From the NCBI RefSeq assembly GCF_035083965.1, contig NC_089732.1, positions 7,255,383 through 7,319,382 of the forward strand: DNA of 64,000 nt. The letters run 5' to 3'. The stretch's first letter is position 1, and each line of letters begins with the position of its first letter. Made by a program: the position numbers and the translations under genes. The stretch is from Branchiostoma lanceolatum. Taxonomy: Eukaryota; Chordata; Leptocardii; Amphioxiformes; Branchiostomatidae. The notes below the pieces were generated by a model. The model made no database searches. It had not been told where the DNA came from and saw only the letters and a program-made list of their open reading frames with translations. Below are positions 1 through 14,000 of the stretch, one piece after another.

Positions 1-3000
1 AAAGATAGTGAAATTCTACTGGTCAAACAGTTGATTCTGGAGGCATTCCAGAACTAAAAGTGTCACAAGATTTATGATATCCCCGAGCTTCTAAAACCAT
101 TAGCAGCGGTGACAGCGACAATCGCTACAAGGAACGTCGCAAGAAACCCCCTGTTCAAACCATGTAAATGAAAAGACTGTATATACGTTGTGATGGTACT
201 AGTAATGGTAGCTATGTTCCCGACTTTCCCTTCCTCGTAAAGACAAATGTTTTTGTGCCCTCACACGGAAATGCATACCAAGGGAATGACTGCCTTCAGA
301 AACCGAAGACAAAAACCGGCGTAACCGCAGCGGATAATCGCTACAGCGTGTGTTTTGATAAAGGATGGTAAACACCGCATCGAAATGTATTTACCGACAG
401 GCTGCATTAGCCTACGTTAGCCAGCGCATTGATTGCACGGCGCGGGGAATCCATCAGCGCCAGCTATGATGGGCGTGCTTTTGAGCGCTCGTGTCGTCCG
501 CCGTAAATCATCCCGAATTTCGGCGCCAGCAGTCTGCGTCCCTGAGCTGCCCTCTGTACCGCCCCGAGGCCGGAAGGCCCCGATAGTTAAACTGTTCCGA
601 GCCGGGGAGGCTGCCGTAACTACATCCGGGAGAGATAGCGGCAGAAATCAGGAGTGGGTCGCCGTCCAATCCAACTTCAGTCACGCCACAGCAGCCGCAA
701 CCAAGGAAGATATTATGTACACGCTACCAATAGAAATTCTAGTTTACTTGGTACGTATCAGACCTCAATTGCGCAACAATTGAAGAAGGTGCAAAGTATG
801 CCAAAAGCAGCAATTGAATAGAGTGGAATATAGAGATTGTAGGGAATAATTTGGCAAATATGGGACAACGTGTGTTCTACACTGCATCCAACGTATCAAC
901 GTTAACCAGAGAACTTTTTCTCTAGTTGTCAAAATATATCCCTAGATGGACGATAAACGCATGACAAAGCGTGCATATAAGAAACCGAGAACAAAAGCAA
1001 AAAGTTTCCTTTTCCCTTTGTTATCATCTTGCTGACCACGCCGCTGCTTTGTGCTCCTCTGAGTGCCGTAGCCTGCGGACATAGCGACTCTCGGCGGGAA
1101 CTGCAGCTGCAGGCGGCCGTCCACCTCTCTGATCTATCAGGACCTCCGTGGCGCCGGTTGTCTGATCCTCCGCCTGCCCTCCCGCTCTTTCTGCTCCACC
1201 CCGAGTGTCCCGGATGTGCACTTCATGTCGTCTGCAGGTAACCGGGACGACCAAATGTGCGCCAAGGATTACTCCTCAAGGAAGAAGTGACAAAGCTCGC
1301 CTTGTCGACGTTTCGTTTTCTTTGAACAAAGTGTCAGCGCTTCATAAGTTTGGCCTGTCAGAAAACTTGCACGCTTTCAGTGCAGTGACAGAGATGTAAC
1401 TGTAAGATCTCCATGTCGTCAATGAGAAAAATTTATCACTTAAAGTCATGCAAACAAGGCGCTTTCATTCTACAAACGCCCTTCTCCAAAATGAAGGAAT
1501 GCACGTTTGAAAAAAAGATTCTTAATCTTAATCCTTCTTCCATCCAACAGATTGACTCAGCTGTTCTCAAAAATTGATGACGTCACTGTTCTTTGTGTGT
1601 GTGAGGTCTAAGACTCTCGACAAGACAAGACATGCATTTCGCAATCTTAAACCTATGACGAAAGGTTGTAAACAACTTTCTTCCATTGGCGCTATCAGAG
1701 TGACCATTACCCACTTCTTTTCCACTTCTGTCTGTCTGTTTGACACTGTTTCCCTTTCTCTGTATACCATGTTCCGATCCAGAACCTGCCCAGTCACGGA
1801 CGAAAGATAGCGGATACTATCTGAAACGTCTGACTGTTTCAAAAGTAAACCAATTGCTTGTGTAACTGTTTTGTTGGCATATTCAGACTAGCTCTACTGC
1901 TGTGACGGGGCTCTGGAAGTGTCCACGGTTGTCGGCGCGGGATAACGACTGCGGAAAGCGGTTAGGACCGGTCTAATCCCGTCACCCCGCCCGCCTCTTA
2001 TCCCCCCGCTCCTCTTTTTATCGACCCACCAGGTGATAGGAGATATGATGGACGGTGTTGTCACTGTTTCCAGTGCGCGCTGTGGCGACGGACTCGTTTG
2101 TGGAAATAGTCTCAAGAGTAGGACAGGTGAAGCGTCAAGTGTAAAGCGGTCTTCAGTTGGTTTCTGAAAAGCTCCGGATTTAGTGGCATTGTAAAACTAG
2201 TCTCATTGAGTTTTGAGATTGAGAAATACTTGTTTTGTGATACATATTATGCCTCAGTCACAACAATGATGCTGACTTACACGTTTCAGCCGTTTCTTGA
2301 AATCAGTAAAGTTCTTAGCACCAAGGTCCATTGCACTTGTATTCATATTTACTAAATAATACACTTAGTTCGTGGTTTCAATGAGCTAGCTAAGCGTCAG
2401 ATGGTAAATCACGTTTTACTTTTTGTCTGTTTGTGTGATAGCCGATTGCAAGTGTCCACACAAAGACAGACAGCACATACTGAAATGACAAAGGATGGAC
2501 ATATACAGAGACGGCCAATTTGCTGATGTGTATAGATGACCACACTGTCCAGATGCATTCTACCAACCATCTCAAAGAGATGTGAAATATCCCTTGCCGC
2601 TAGGATCGTCACCTGCGCCCCCAAACTCCTGGGACCTTACAGGTCTACTGACAAATTCTACTTCACTATAACAGATGTATGGCTGCAAATATCCGGCCAT
2701 GTAGACTCAGCGAAACACAGATAGATTTCTGGAATAAGATCCTTGCTTTCCTAGCTCCTTGCGCTTTGGATATTGCTAAAGGCACCCGTTTGGGCAAGGG
2801 TCTGGCTGGGAAAAGTCGTATGAAAGAGGAGGTAAAATTATAAAAAATAAAACCGGTGAAAGATGAAAATAGTTTGCACTATCATGTTGGGAGAGAAAGC
2901 ATTGGGATGAAGAGAAGAAAAAATGCAAAAATAAACTTTTGATTGAAAGGGGTAATCCAACACCTTCACACCCCTACATACCGCAATCCATCCTGGGTCT

Positions 3001-6000
3001 TACCTGAATAAATCTACTCAGTAATGTGACCGCCAAGCATGAACAATAAGACTCAGCGCCCTGCCAATGTATCATTCTCTACCCAAAGATGTTCATAGAT
3101 ACATTAGCACTCTTGCTGCGTGGTCTGTAGTTGAGAAAATTAGAACGGCTGCCCCTTTCTTAAAGAGAGAACAGAGAAGCATAAAATCTATGGTCTGTGA
3201 GAATCCCTTTCCTTATTCGTGAGACGGATCTACTTGTAAGGATACAATCGTCTTGGCAACTGTTGCAAAATTTAAGGACACGCGCCGTTCATGTGCGATG
3301 GTGCGCAGATGATATCGATCATTTTATCAAGATAGAAAAGTAACTCAATTTAACGATCACACATCTTGCTATATCTACTTGTCATATTCTTAGGTCTTAC
3401 TTTGCACTGTGGTCATATATCAAAGATATGGTCAGTAGTGCGTGATGCACTAATAGACAAGAATCTTTCAGACATACATCATCAGTTAAAATAATCATGA
3501 TCTCGAAGTAAGCTGATGACGGAAGCAGTTCTTTTTTCATATGAAGTCTTTATCTGCGATGGAATATCGCCTTTTAGACTTAAGTTATATCACTCATGTA
3601 ACTGTAGGCAGTCGCCATCTTACATAAGCAGTTCTGGTTTGAACTATTTCAAGGGAAGAGGACCTGTCGTCCAAGCCGCGAAGAAAAGAGGCGACGAGAC
3701 ATCTTGTTGAATACAGAGCTTAACAAATCAACGAATTCGTGAAAGCTAGCGCTCAATTCGTCCCTACTCATTCGTTTCCGAAAGTGCTAACGTTAGGTGT
3801 TGTAAACCAAGCTGCTGTGTACAAACTGTGTATTTGGTACATTTGGACAGGCTGTATGTTTATGTGTATATTCAGTAGAATGCCATTTTTCAAACTATTA
3901 CACAGGCAAAACATTGCACATTTTAAAACGTTAATTCCAAGCGTAGAATGACCGAAATATCCCAGTAGAAAAAGAGAGGCAAATCCTCTGGTGGACGGGA
4001 TTATAGCAAGCTACTTTCGTGTAAAACTGTGGCGTGAAATGGAGGCGTTTCGACCTCCATTAGAAGAAAAAGACAGGAATGACGACAAGACAAACACAAA
4101 AATAACAGTGTTTTGCCTCAGTAGAAAACATAAGTGCACCTCTGGTGTTTCAAAGTTTCGTCGGCACCAACGATATGTCTGAGGTAATGCACGGTCACGC
4201 TAAGTGTACTAAAAGATCACAAAACTATGATAGATTGGGAGCTACTTTTGTTTCTGCCTTGTGGACCCATGCCTCGGTATCACACCGGAGCAGCATAGTT
4301 TTAAATAGCTACCTAGAGCCGCTTAGTTCCCGTCCATAATTGCAGATATCCTTCAGGAAAAGAACTAAAGGGTGTCCCTTTGAATAGCGGGATCGGCAGA
4401 GATCCGCAGACATCTGGTGTGAGTGAGGCTTGGCGTGTATGATGGATGTGTGTGGGCGGGACGATCAGCTAACGTGCAGCCTGGGTGGGTTTGATCGATG
4501 TCTGGCTCCCATCCATGGTCACCACCGCATCAGGCGATTATCGCTCACACAAGTATCGGGGGAGAGACATGGGCAGGCAGACACAGGAGAGATGGGACAC
4601 TTTCAGTTGAGAGGAAAACTTTTGGAGCTTTTTCAAGTTATCATTGGTTGATAACTTTTATGTAGTTCCTGTCGCGACGCAAACCACAAGATACGCACAC
4701 TACAGCCCCGAAATGCCCCATATTCTTTACGGTATAAGCAGATGCATATGCGTGGCGCCAGGTGTTCTGTACGTTGTTATACAGAATTTTATACGTCTTA
4801 CTAGTAATGCGCGCTTATGTCTGCCTACCTTCACCTTCAAGTTGGCTTTAAATGAAATTCATGAATGTTTCCATTTTTTTACTACTTGTGCATTTTCCCT
4901 GCGAGAAAAAGCAAAATAGGCTAATTTTATACTGTTGATCTTTCTTTAACGTGCAATATCTATTAGCTGCTATGTCGTGTGATTTTTCAAATAATACTAC
5001 TTTGTTCCACCTGGTGTCATTTGAAAGGAAATTTCGACTGTGGTTAATTAGATAAACGTTCTTGGTTTATACATGTATAAGACCCCACCCCTGCGCGGGC
5101 ACAGCCTCCTCTACTTTTCCCAATTTTTTCTTCATTTATTGTTGGGGCAATTGCAATGATAATGAAAACTAATGGATGGCATACCTGTAGCGTGGGGTTA
5201 TGATAAGCCGGGTCTCATCAATAAGGAGGAGAACACGGGAAAACAGGCGGCGTGTTGACGGAAGGTGTCGGTAGATATCGCGTCCTACTCCCGCCTGGAG
5301 GCCAGCCTCGTCGCGGTCATCAGCTGGCTCAGACCGTTGGCGCCGCTAAGCAGGTGATACGTGGAAAGCGGACGGGTGGATCTGTTTGGTTAATCTCTGC
5401 AGACGGGCTGATGCGTGCGTTACTAATGCCGCTACTACGGGACAGATTAGGAGAGATCGTGGTTTGTGTGCAAATGGAAGGACAAAGAAATGCAGGGTTT
5501 CGATGGTGTAATAGACAAATGTAAGTGTTGGGGAACATGTTTGTGTTTGGATTGTACAGGGATTGGGGGAACATGCAAAGGGTGACGGAACAAAATGACA
5601 CAAGTCTGACAGAAAAAGCGACGAAACTATGAATAATATTCTCTGCGTGAGAAAGTATAGTAATAACTGTTTTCATTGAATTTCTCAAGATTTCAAGACA
5701 CAACATACTATCCTCTCACCTAAATATTACCGTCTTCTGCAGGATGGATATCCCACCACCTCGCGCCTTAGCCATTCGGTCACGTGACACACATAATAGG
5801 TCAAAGGTGCCTGGAAGTTTGTACCGCCCCCTTCCCGACTGAGTTATAAGCTCATGGTTGGCAGGCTTTGATGAAGATGACTTTCCTCCCTTACTCACGG
5901 ACTAATCAAAGCAGGAAGGAATACGTACATATGGCATCACTTTATTCATAGATCTACGGTTGGATATTATGTAGTTTAGATACTCTTTACACTCAGCATT

Positions 6001-8090
6001 TCAAGTGATATTCTAGGTTGTCCAAGCGGTTACTAACCCAAGCGCTGAGAACACCATGTTTTCCGAAGGATGATATTCACACAACATCCATTGCACACAC
6101 TTTTATGTGACTATTCCATTAACGTTTCTTCTCGAATGACTAGATTTTACAAGACGTGGGAGATAGAAAAGATAAAACTTCTCGACAAGTAGGATTCAAT
6201 ACTGTGATGAAAAGTATGGGAGTGCATTTGGACCTTATTGGAAAAAGATACCTGTCGGTTCTGGGACAAGTACATAATGAGTACGTCATCATAAGTGTTA
6301 ACTGAACCCCCATTAATTAACTACTGTAAGGACTGCTGCGCCATCGCGTCACCAAATTATTGAGTCGACCGACGTGGCGCGACCTCCTGTGAGGCAGTCG
6401 CGTCAGCCGCAGACGACACATGTCGTGCGCTCATGAGAGATGGCGGGAAATATTTTCATTAAGGAATACTGAATTAATTATGTTACATGTACCTCACAAC
6501 GACTGCTTTACCTTTCAGTTTTAAACCATAGCTTATGTGAAGGTTGGGTACACTTTTTCGGACGCCAGCGTCAGAATGGATGTTATAGGAACATTGAAAT
6601 AAAAAAAGTCAACATTCCACAGAGTTCTTCATGTGTTGAAATTTTCTACCGCGATCAAAATACTTAAAAAGTTGTATTTTTTTTTAAAATCCAGACATTT
6701 TGTTTTCCCGTATAACGTACAGCAGTAGCCGCTAATGCAATTCAACTCATGGCCGCAACGAGCAGTAGTTTTGAATTATATCTGCATACATCATGTCAAT
6801 GACATTAAACTACTGACAATAAACACACTATTTCCGTAGACTACGTCCACCTAATGCGACTTTTCGGGGTCAACTATTGTTATCTGGGGCTTTTACGGAT
6901 CCAATCATTGACCTACATGTTTTTGTATGTATTTTCTACCCATTTTTGCAGAGTTGAAGGTTTTACTGTCCCTTTCCCCACAGTAACAAACGAGCTTTGC
7001 TGGTCGTGGATCAGAGCGAATGAAAGAGTTGAAGAGAAGAATTGAAGAAATATTGTCGCACTGCTGGGCATAAAGAGTCTATCCTTCATAAATTCTATTT
7101 GTCGATCGTAAATTGTGAAATGCCCGCAGATAAAAGTAGTTTTCTTTTGTAGCAGAGACTTTTTTCAGCAGTTTATTGCCGTTATGTCCAACAGGCTTTC
7201 CCCCCGCCAACATAAATTCTTTTGTGGTCTACTAAAGCTTTCCCGGTGTCAACAAAGTTTCTCTTCTCTATACATTTTGATACGCTTCAATGGAAATTGT
7301 TCCTTGATCACGAAATGTGATAAAGAATAATCAATGTTCGAAAAGTTTCACATAATCTTTCATCCAAATGGAATTTAGATGATTTTTATATGTTTGTTCT
7401 GCACAGCCTTTTGTTCAACAACAAAACATCCTGTTTGCCGTATCCGCGTAAACAAGTAAAAAAATCTAAAAGTCACTTTTACAGTTTCTTTTATTTTTGT
7501 CCATTTTTCATTAGACATGTCATTTTGTTGACAAACAACTTTCGAAGTCCAGTCTGACAAAGGTTTGCTCTGTCCCAGGTGCTGAAAATTTAACCGTTGT
7601 TACATAGATGGGTGGGAGGCACGGGATGCTTGTTCCTTGTGGCCACAATGCCGTGCCAGTGGCTTTGTTAAGTGTTTTTTGCGGAAGCCGATGTGGGAAC
7701 TGGTGGGTAAGAGGTGTCGAAATTGGTTACCGAGCGTTTCAGCGTTCCCTTAATCACGACATTTGATGAACAAATCAGGCCGCACATCCATCACAGCCTC
7801 TTACAAACGACAGCCCCTCTCATGCGTTTGTCGTGTGCCATAAATCAGTCTAGTCCGGCGCCACAACTCATCTGTTCTCGGCTGCTCCCGCGGCCACGAT
7901 CGATGCGGCGTCGCCAGCCAGGCGGGGAGTGAGCGCGCCTCCGTCCGAGAGGAAGGGCAGAGAGATACGGTCAGCCTGTCACTCGGCTTTTTCTCTACAA
8001 GTCTCATTTTTCTTTCTCAGTTTGCCGAGGCTGCTATCAGACCCAGCCATCAGCGGCTGCCAGTTGCGTCTCTGACATCTGTTGAATATT
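1..8090. other. intergenic region without a supported gene
   Basis: Only short open frames (longest about 125 codons) are present. None shows a recognisable domain or a convincing run of exons with splice sites. Composition alternates between AT-rich stretches and GC-richer blocks (about 430-700, 1020-1260, 1900-2080, 5230-5480 and 7780-8000), which could be non-coding elements or unrecognised exons. A perfect palindromic CRE (TGACGTCA) lies at 1578-1585. No RNA gene or mobile element was recognised. Confidence 0.5.
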
Positions 8091-8111
8091 GGGAAGCCTC
8101 CTCGATCCACA

Positions 8112-8307
8112 GACGCCGGGATGGCGAGGGATGCGCGCCGGTTCCTTGAAGACTCCTTCCACCTGTCAGCACTGGTCTCTCCATGAAAAGCGTTCAGCTC
8201 GCGGGCGTCCGACTAATGAAGGCCATCAGATACAGACTGACAGCTGGCTCTTTTCGCGGTAAATCCTCGGGTCAAATGTGCCGATACTTCCGACGCCAGG
8301 ATGGCGG
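8112..8307 (+). promoter_or_regulatory. two copies of a YY1-like 16-mer
   Basis: GACGCC(A/G)GGATGGCG(G/A) occurs at 8112-8127 and again at 8292-8307, and a third time at 11022-11037. The core AGGATGGCGG resembles the YY1 recognition sequence (AAGATGGCGGC in established work). The surrounding block (about 8040-8340) is GC-rich and contains TALE-type TGACAGCTG near 8238. The repetition is directly visible; the regulatory role is inferred. Confidence 0.3.
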
Positions 8308-10358
8308 GGAGGGCGAAGCCCTGCTCCGAAAAGAAGACTTCTGACATACGGCGAACCCTTAACCCTCCGTCTCAGACAAGCCCACTCTGAACGAGGACGG
8401 CTTAATTGAAAGCTGTGTTACTTTTTCTCCACGCGCATACATCGTAATTCACTTCAGCACTCACATCCATCACGCACAGTCGCAGCCAAAGTTGCGAAGA
8501 AAACTTTTCAAGAAGTGCGAAACACAAACGGATGTAGATGTGACGGCGGCGTACAGGAGGGTTCTGTAATGACGTTAAAGCTGGCGGCTCACTATCTCTG
8601 ATTATCTCCAACATAGATCATCGTTTGTGCTCTGACAGCTGACAGCTCGGCAGCTCCAGGACCGACACACCGACGCCACCCCTACGGGGTACTGAAGCCA
8701 CGCTGCGTCTACTGCACCGGGAAACAATATTACACGCCGGGACGTCAGCTTAATCACGTCCCTGAATGATGTCGCGAATTAGATGCTACATATTTCTCGC
8801 ACGTTCTCTGCCGATGACAGCCGAATCACACGTTTAATACCAATGCGGGAAAATTGTATTCATGTATTTATTTACCGCCTGTTTTTCACGGGATTCATCA
8901 TTGTTGGTTAACTAAGATAAAGCACACCTGGTCCCTTCTGGGAACCAGGAAACATAAAGATAAAAGATGCAAAGACAACAAACAGAAAAGCCGCAGCAAT
9001 TGGGAAAATGAATACAAATGTCTAAGTTTATGTGTTTATCAGATCGCTTCAACCCACTACATGTACTTTTACTCGTGCGGAAAATTGCAGTGGCAGTAAT
9101 AGCGATGATAGTTATGGTTGTAACACTCACACGGATGCAGATACAGGGAACTGGTATATAACACAGCATGGTTAACACAGCCGCCTCAACATCCGACATA
9201 CGAAAATAAGCGATATGAGGGGATTGAAAGTTATAAAAGGGAGCTAAAAGCCGTAATCTCAACAAACAGAGGTAGCATATTTGTTATTTGTCATGGTTAA
9301 ATCACACTAAAGGGCTGTTTGGTTGTTGGAAGTTTCTACAAAACAGCAAGTCCCTTGTTACACGTTCCACTTGCTTGATCACAACTTCAAGTAATCTCTT
9401 CTCAAACAGAAGACGGAATAGCCGCTGATTGTATTCAACCGAAATGTTCCTCAATCTGACATATACGGTCCGGAGAAAAGTATGCTTTATATATAAGAAT
9501 CATGAACTTCGCTCATTGATGGAGGACAGAGCCGAGTGAAGTAGAAGAAGCCATTGTCCCCCGTGTTGGTATCGCGTATGTCCCCGTTAAGGTTCAATAC
9601 GAATCGCGTTGGTAAGAAGAGACCAGCTTAAAATGAAGGCAAAAAAATCCCAAATAAATACAAAGACTCAGTATCTGACCGTTGGTGACGTTACACGCAT
9701 GGCAGTACATGACAGGAAAAAAGAAGTTTACCAAAGAGCAAAATATTTAGAACACAGAAATTAAGTGACTATTTCATCCGGAACATTGGTGATCTGGAAG
9801 CTTCCGGTACTAGTGACTAATTTCTAAACTCCCAAACATACTAAGCTTAGAAAATCATCCCTATCGAAGCCTTTCAATGACTCATAAGAAGTGACTCACG
9901 ATTGTTAGAAAAAGATTTGAATAAATGTGTCAGCTTGGCATGTGACATCAGATGGGACGTCTGATTGACGATCGGATCATAATTTGTCGTGATGCCATGA
10001 CGTCATGCAATGGAACAAAAGGTACATCTTACCACATTGTCCCATTTTTTATATCGAACAGACCAAGGTACTAAATTGAGTACAAGTATCTTTTAACAGA
10101 GATACACCTAAATTAAACTTGTCTATGGTCGCAAATTCATATCGCCAGAGGCGTCTTTGCAATGACCCAGGAGTCGAAAGACGCACCCGAAAAGATTTCG
10201 AAGATCAGAAATAAACCCATGAAGTATTTTACCCTTAAGACAAATTGATTAAGACGATGGTTGGGTGCATAACAAGTTGTCCCGTTTTTAATTGACAGTG
10301 CACGACCATGCACTAGTACTCCATGTTAACTTCTCATATCACCTGCACAACTTTCATT

Positions 10359-10360
<2 letters not shown>

Positions 10361-10399
<39 letters not shown>
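10361..10399. repeat. (AT)n microsatellite
   Basis: An uninterrupted AT dinucleotide run of about 39 bases, followed by ACATATACA. It is read through by an open frame on the minus strand, giving a meaningless Tyr-Ile run. Confidence 0.95.
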
Positions 10400-10405
<6 letters not shown>

Positions 10406-10814
10406 CAGTCGTTCGGCTGAGTATTTATTATACACATGAACCACTAACGTATGCCTAATGTTGTTCCCAACATAAATCTGCACTACTATAACGTCAACGA
10501 TGATATTGAGGATCAAGCCATCTGAAAATAGAATCACCAATATTCTTATCAATACTTGGTCAGGGTGTCCCCTTTTCCCCATACGTTGCTAAGTCTAGCT
10601 TTATGGTAGAAGCCTTATAACAAAGTATACATAAGCCAGTAGAGACATAGTTATGTCTCTCAATTGGGATACTTCTATTAGTTATTTATACCATTTTTTT
10701 CTGAAATGGAATATGTCTGCTACCATAATTTTATATGGACTTTGGTGACGTATTTGATTTTTAGTTTTCGTTTAATTGCTTTGTCACGGATACACATAAG
10801 CACATATGCACGCA

Positions 10815-10840
10815 AAGAGAGAGAGAGAGGGAGAGAGAGA
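10815..10840. repeat. (GA)n microsatellite
   Basis: A nearly pure purine GA run of about 26 bases with one GG interruption. Confidence 0.9.
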
Positions 10841-11021
10841 CGGAACAAAAAAGCGTAACAGTTGGCAGAGAGATGTAAAACTCCTTAAACTAATTTTCAA
10901 ACGAAAGAGTTGTGGCGGCCGCCGCAGCCTATCTCGATCTTCCCCGCTTATCTTATGGAATCTCCCGCGGTGAGCACCATTTCCTGTTCGGTCCAATCTT
11001 GGGAGGCCCTGACGAGATACC

Positions 11022-11037
11022 GACGCCAGGATGGCGG
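11022..11037 (+). promoter_or_regulatory. third copy of the YY1-like 16-mer
   Basis: GACGCCAGGATGGCGG, identical over all 16 bases to the copy at 8292-8307. It sits in a GC-rich block (about 10910-11100) that has no other support as coding sequence. Confidence 0.3.
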
Positions 11038-11039
11038 CG

Positions 11040-14000
11040 TCAGGAGCGACTCAGCCTTCCTTCGAGCGATGAGAAATGCTCCTCCCGTCTCACCTAGCCT
11101 CTGTTTTGACGTCTTGAGAAATGATCCCCCATTCCTACGTCTTCACGCCCCTACTTCTTTAAGAGTGTTGCGGAGCTGTGATGGGGCAGACACCGTGATA
11201 AGTCACGACCAACTCCGCTCGGAAAAAGTTTTCCAACTTTTTTTTTCTTGGACTGTCATGCGCGTAAGAATGGAGCGCCTTTCTATGAAGAACGACCCAG
11301 ATGGTATCTCTTCGCAGTCAGCGTTTTGAGGGATGACGTCCTCGCGTCTGCTGTAATATCCTGTATCTCACTTAACGGCAAACTTGCTGAACTGAAATCA
11401 ATTATCCTCCGCCTCAGCAAAAACTCATCTCCGATCTTTTCTTGGGCAGTTGATTCGGCGGGAATAAATCACGTGCAGGGCCCGCTCTAATCCGAGTGGA
11501 CTAGTCGGGCTCACACCGGGACGCCTGATCAACACATGTGGTGAGAGGAACCTGACTGGGAGACTCGCGACCAGACGACGCGTCCAGTAATACGGCTCTC
11601 CCAGCTAACGTCCCTCATCAAGTAAGTGTCATTTCTTACATAAGGCCTCCGTGTACTTGATCTAATAATCTTTTTTTTTCTAATCTAAAATTCAAGTGTA
11701 AGTGTACCTTATATTAGTCCCCGTGCTCTAGGTGAAGGCGTACAGAAAGCACATGTTAATCATTCAGCGTTTACTAACAGGAGTTAATAGAAAGATGGCA
11801 ACTACACTCTACCCACGAAGAAAACACGAAAAGGGTAGGGTAAGAGACATAAGCACAATACCACAGTTCTTCATAATGTAGAAAGAGTGTTGTAAAAATT
11901 AGCATCTGCTACTAGGTGACAAGAGTTGGACATCAATGATGTTTCTGGTAAGATTGCCAGGTAAGATTTTCACCGAACTTAATTGAGAAATTCTATCGTG
12001 TATCCACCGTTAAGAACGTTACACACGTCTGCTTAACAAGAATCTGGCACTTTTCCGAAAGGTTGTCCCGTGTCGTGTTTGATAATCATCAGTGACGCAT
12101 CTGGTCAGGTATCTCGTCTTTTCGCTTTTAGAATTTGCGACATGAACGTCAGAAAAGACGTCGTGCTTTTCTATCTTACCTCATCAAGAATGCTTATTAC
12201 TTGTGATATACATCCAAGGCTAAACCGTCCTTATCAGAAGTATGTATATATTCAGAATGGGCTTATTTCGGTCGTCGGCTCGTAAAAACCTCGCACATTT
12301 GTGTAAAGAAAGTTCAATGAGTATCTCTTATGAGGCTCCTTCACTTAGTCGTTGTAATAAAGAGTTATTGTTTCCTCACACTTCTATCTCGGCACGGGAC
12401 CGGTTCAAGTTATCCGGTAAGCCCTCTCTCGTCGCCCGAGGAAAGAAGTTATTTGGAAACGTTACTGAGACAGAAAAGACGGCGCCAGTCACAAATCGAA
12501 CCGCCCCATGCCAAGCGGCGATAACGCTGCTGAAGTGAAGCTGTTGAAACTAATGTGGCCGGTCTAACATCGTTTGTTGTTTATATCTCCGCATCGTGAG
12601 TAATAGAACGTTTGCTTTTGACTCCTCTGCACCGGATCGCTTTGAAAACAAGACTTCTGCTATTAAACATTATCTTACCCCTCAAGTTACTAACCTTTGC
12701 TCCAACCGGTGTTTGATGATGACAAATGGGAACATTGCTTCTCGTCGACACCCTAGATATCAGAACCACATGAAACAGATTCTAACACTGTTATTGATAT
12801 GAGCATCTTCGGCATCCATGTACACAAATAAGAAGAAAAATACGGCATCTCCTGCAATCCGCAATCTGGAATTTGTACATTTATCTTGACATGTTCTTTC
12901 ATTTATTGCTTCCGCGTCCCACAACGATATTTCCAGTGATTTAAACTGGGGTTAGTGGCTTTTCTGTGATCGCGAAATGGCAGTTAAACAGTCAAAGCTG
13001 GTACTTGTGAGGATATATCCCCGCCTTGCTCTGGCCGTTAGTCTTAAATCGCAGCGACCTCCGTTTACGCGGCACTTCTACTAATCAGTTGAGGAAGCAG
13101 GTCGTTGCTTTGTCTGTGTTATTTTTCCAAAGAGGTTGGTAATTTTGTACTTGCGCGGAGACACGCACGCGTGAATGGATGGGTACAGAGCATACTGTAG
13201 TTTTGTCCCGTGGACTCGTAAGCTTTCTTTGCTCTAATTCGAGCTGGTTACACCGTGATAGCGAGGAAATTTAGAGTGAGCCGTTGCAGCGACAAAACAC
13301 CATAGGTTTGTATTTCTGTGCTACAGTGATGAGCTAACATGCGCCAAAAGTGCAGTATAGACAAAGGAAAACTACGGTGGTCTGGCGGGTAGTACTAGTT
13401 ATCTCAATTCTGCATCGCAAGGACGAAGGTTTGAATCCAGATTTGCTTGCTTTCGGTACGCGGCAGTCCTTAAATCAACAAACCCACCACACTTCTTCAA
13501 GACAAAGGTATTGTCGCGCCCTAGCGTGCGCTGCGTAAGACTCTCTAGCTACCACCGCAGCTTTGAAGTAGACATTCTAAGTACAGAGCTACTTTACCGG
13601 ATAGTCTAATGGGTTCCGTAGCTCAGATTCAGAATTAACGCCATGCGGTGCACCGTGCTTGCCATGTTGTTTGCAAGTTACTCCAACTAAAGCACATTTC
13701 TTCTAGGCTATTCAAAGTTTGTAGGGCTGGATCCCAACATCTTACTTGTTTCTTTCATTTTTTTGGTCCGATAGTTTCGCAAGAATTATTGTTCTACGGA
13801 TGCAAAGCAAGTGAATTCAAATCGACATTAACAGCTTGATAGTAAAGATGAGCGTTTCGCAGCCACGGCTATGTTTAAAGCGTGGTCAAATTTGTCGCAG
13901 GTCGTCGTACGATTTTGAATTCGGTTGTGACAGAACCAACTAGCAACAAGGATGCAAGGCAGTATTTTCGAACTTCCGTGACAAGCTGAATTTTGCATGT

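Larger units (their letters stand above)
8310..11020. other. intergenic region without a supported gene
   Basis: No coding exon is supported. The stretch holds a TGACAGCTGACAG doublet of TALE-homeodomain-type sites near 8628, a perfect CRE palindrome TGACGTCA at 9998-10005, and two microsatellites listed separately. Confidence 0.45.

Noticed and set aside
10910..11329. Plus-strand 139-codon frame
   Set aside because: The overlapping frames here suggest high GC rather than coding, and no domain is seen. It also contains the YY1-like 16-mer.
13428..13438. tRNA gene
   Set aside because: Only the B box is convincing; no cloverleaf with acceptor and anticodon stems could be drawn, so it is listed as a weak SINE head instead.
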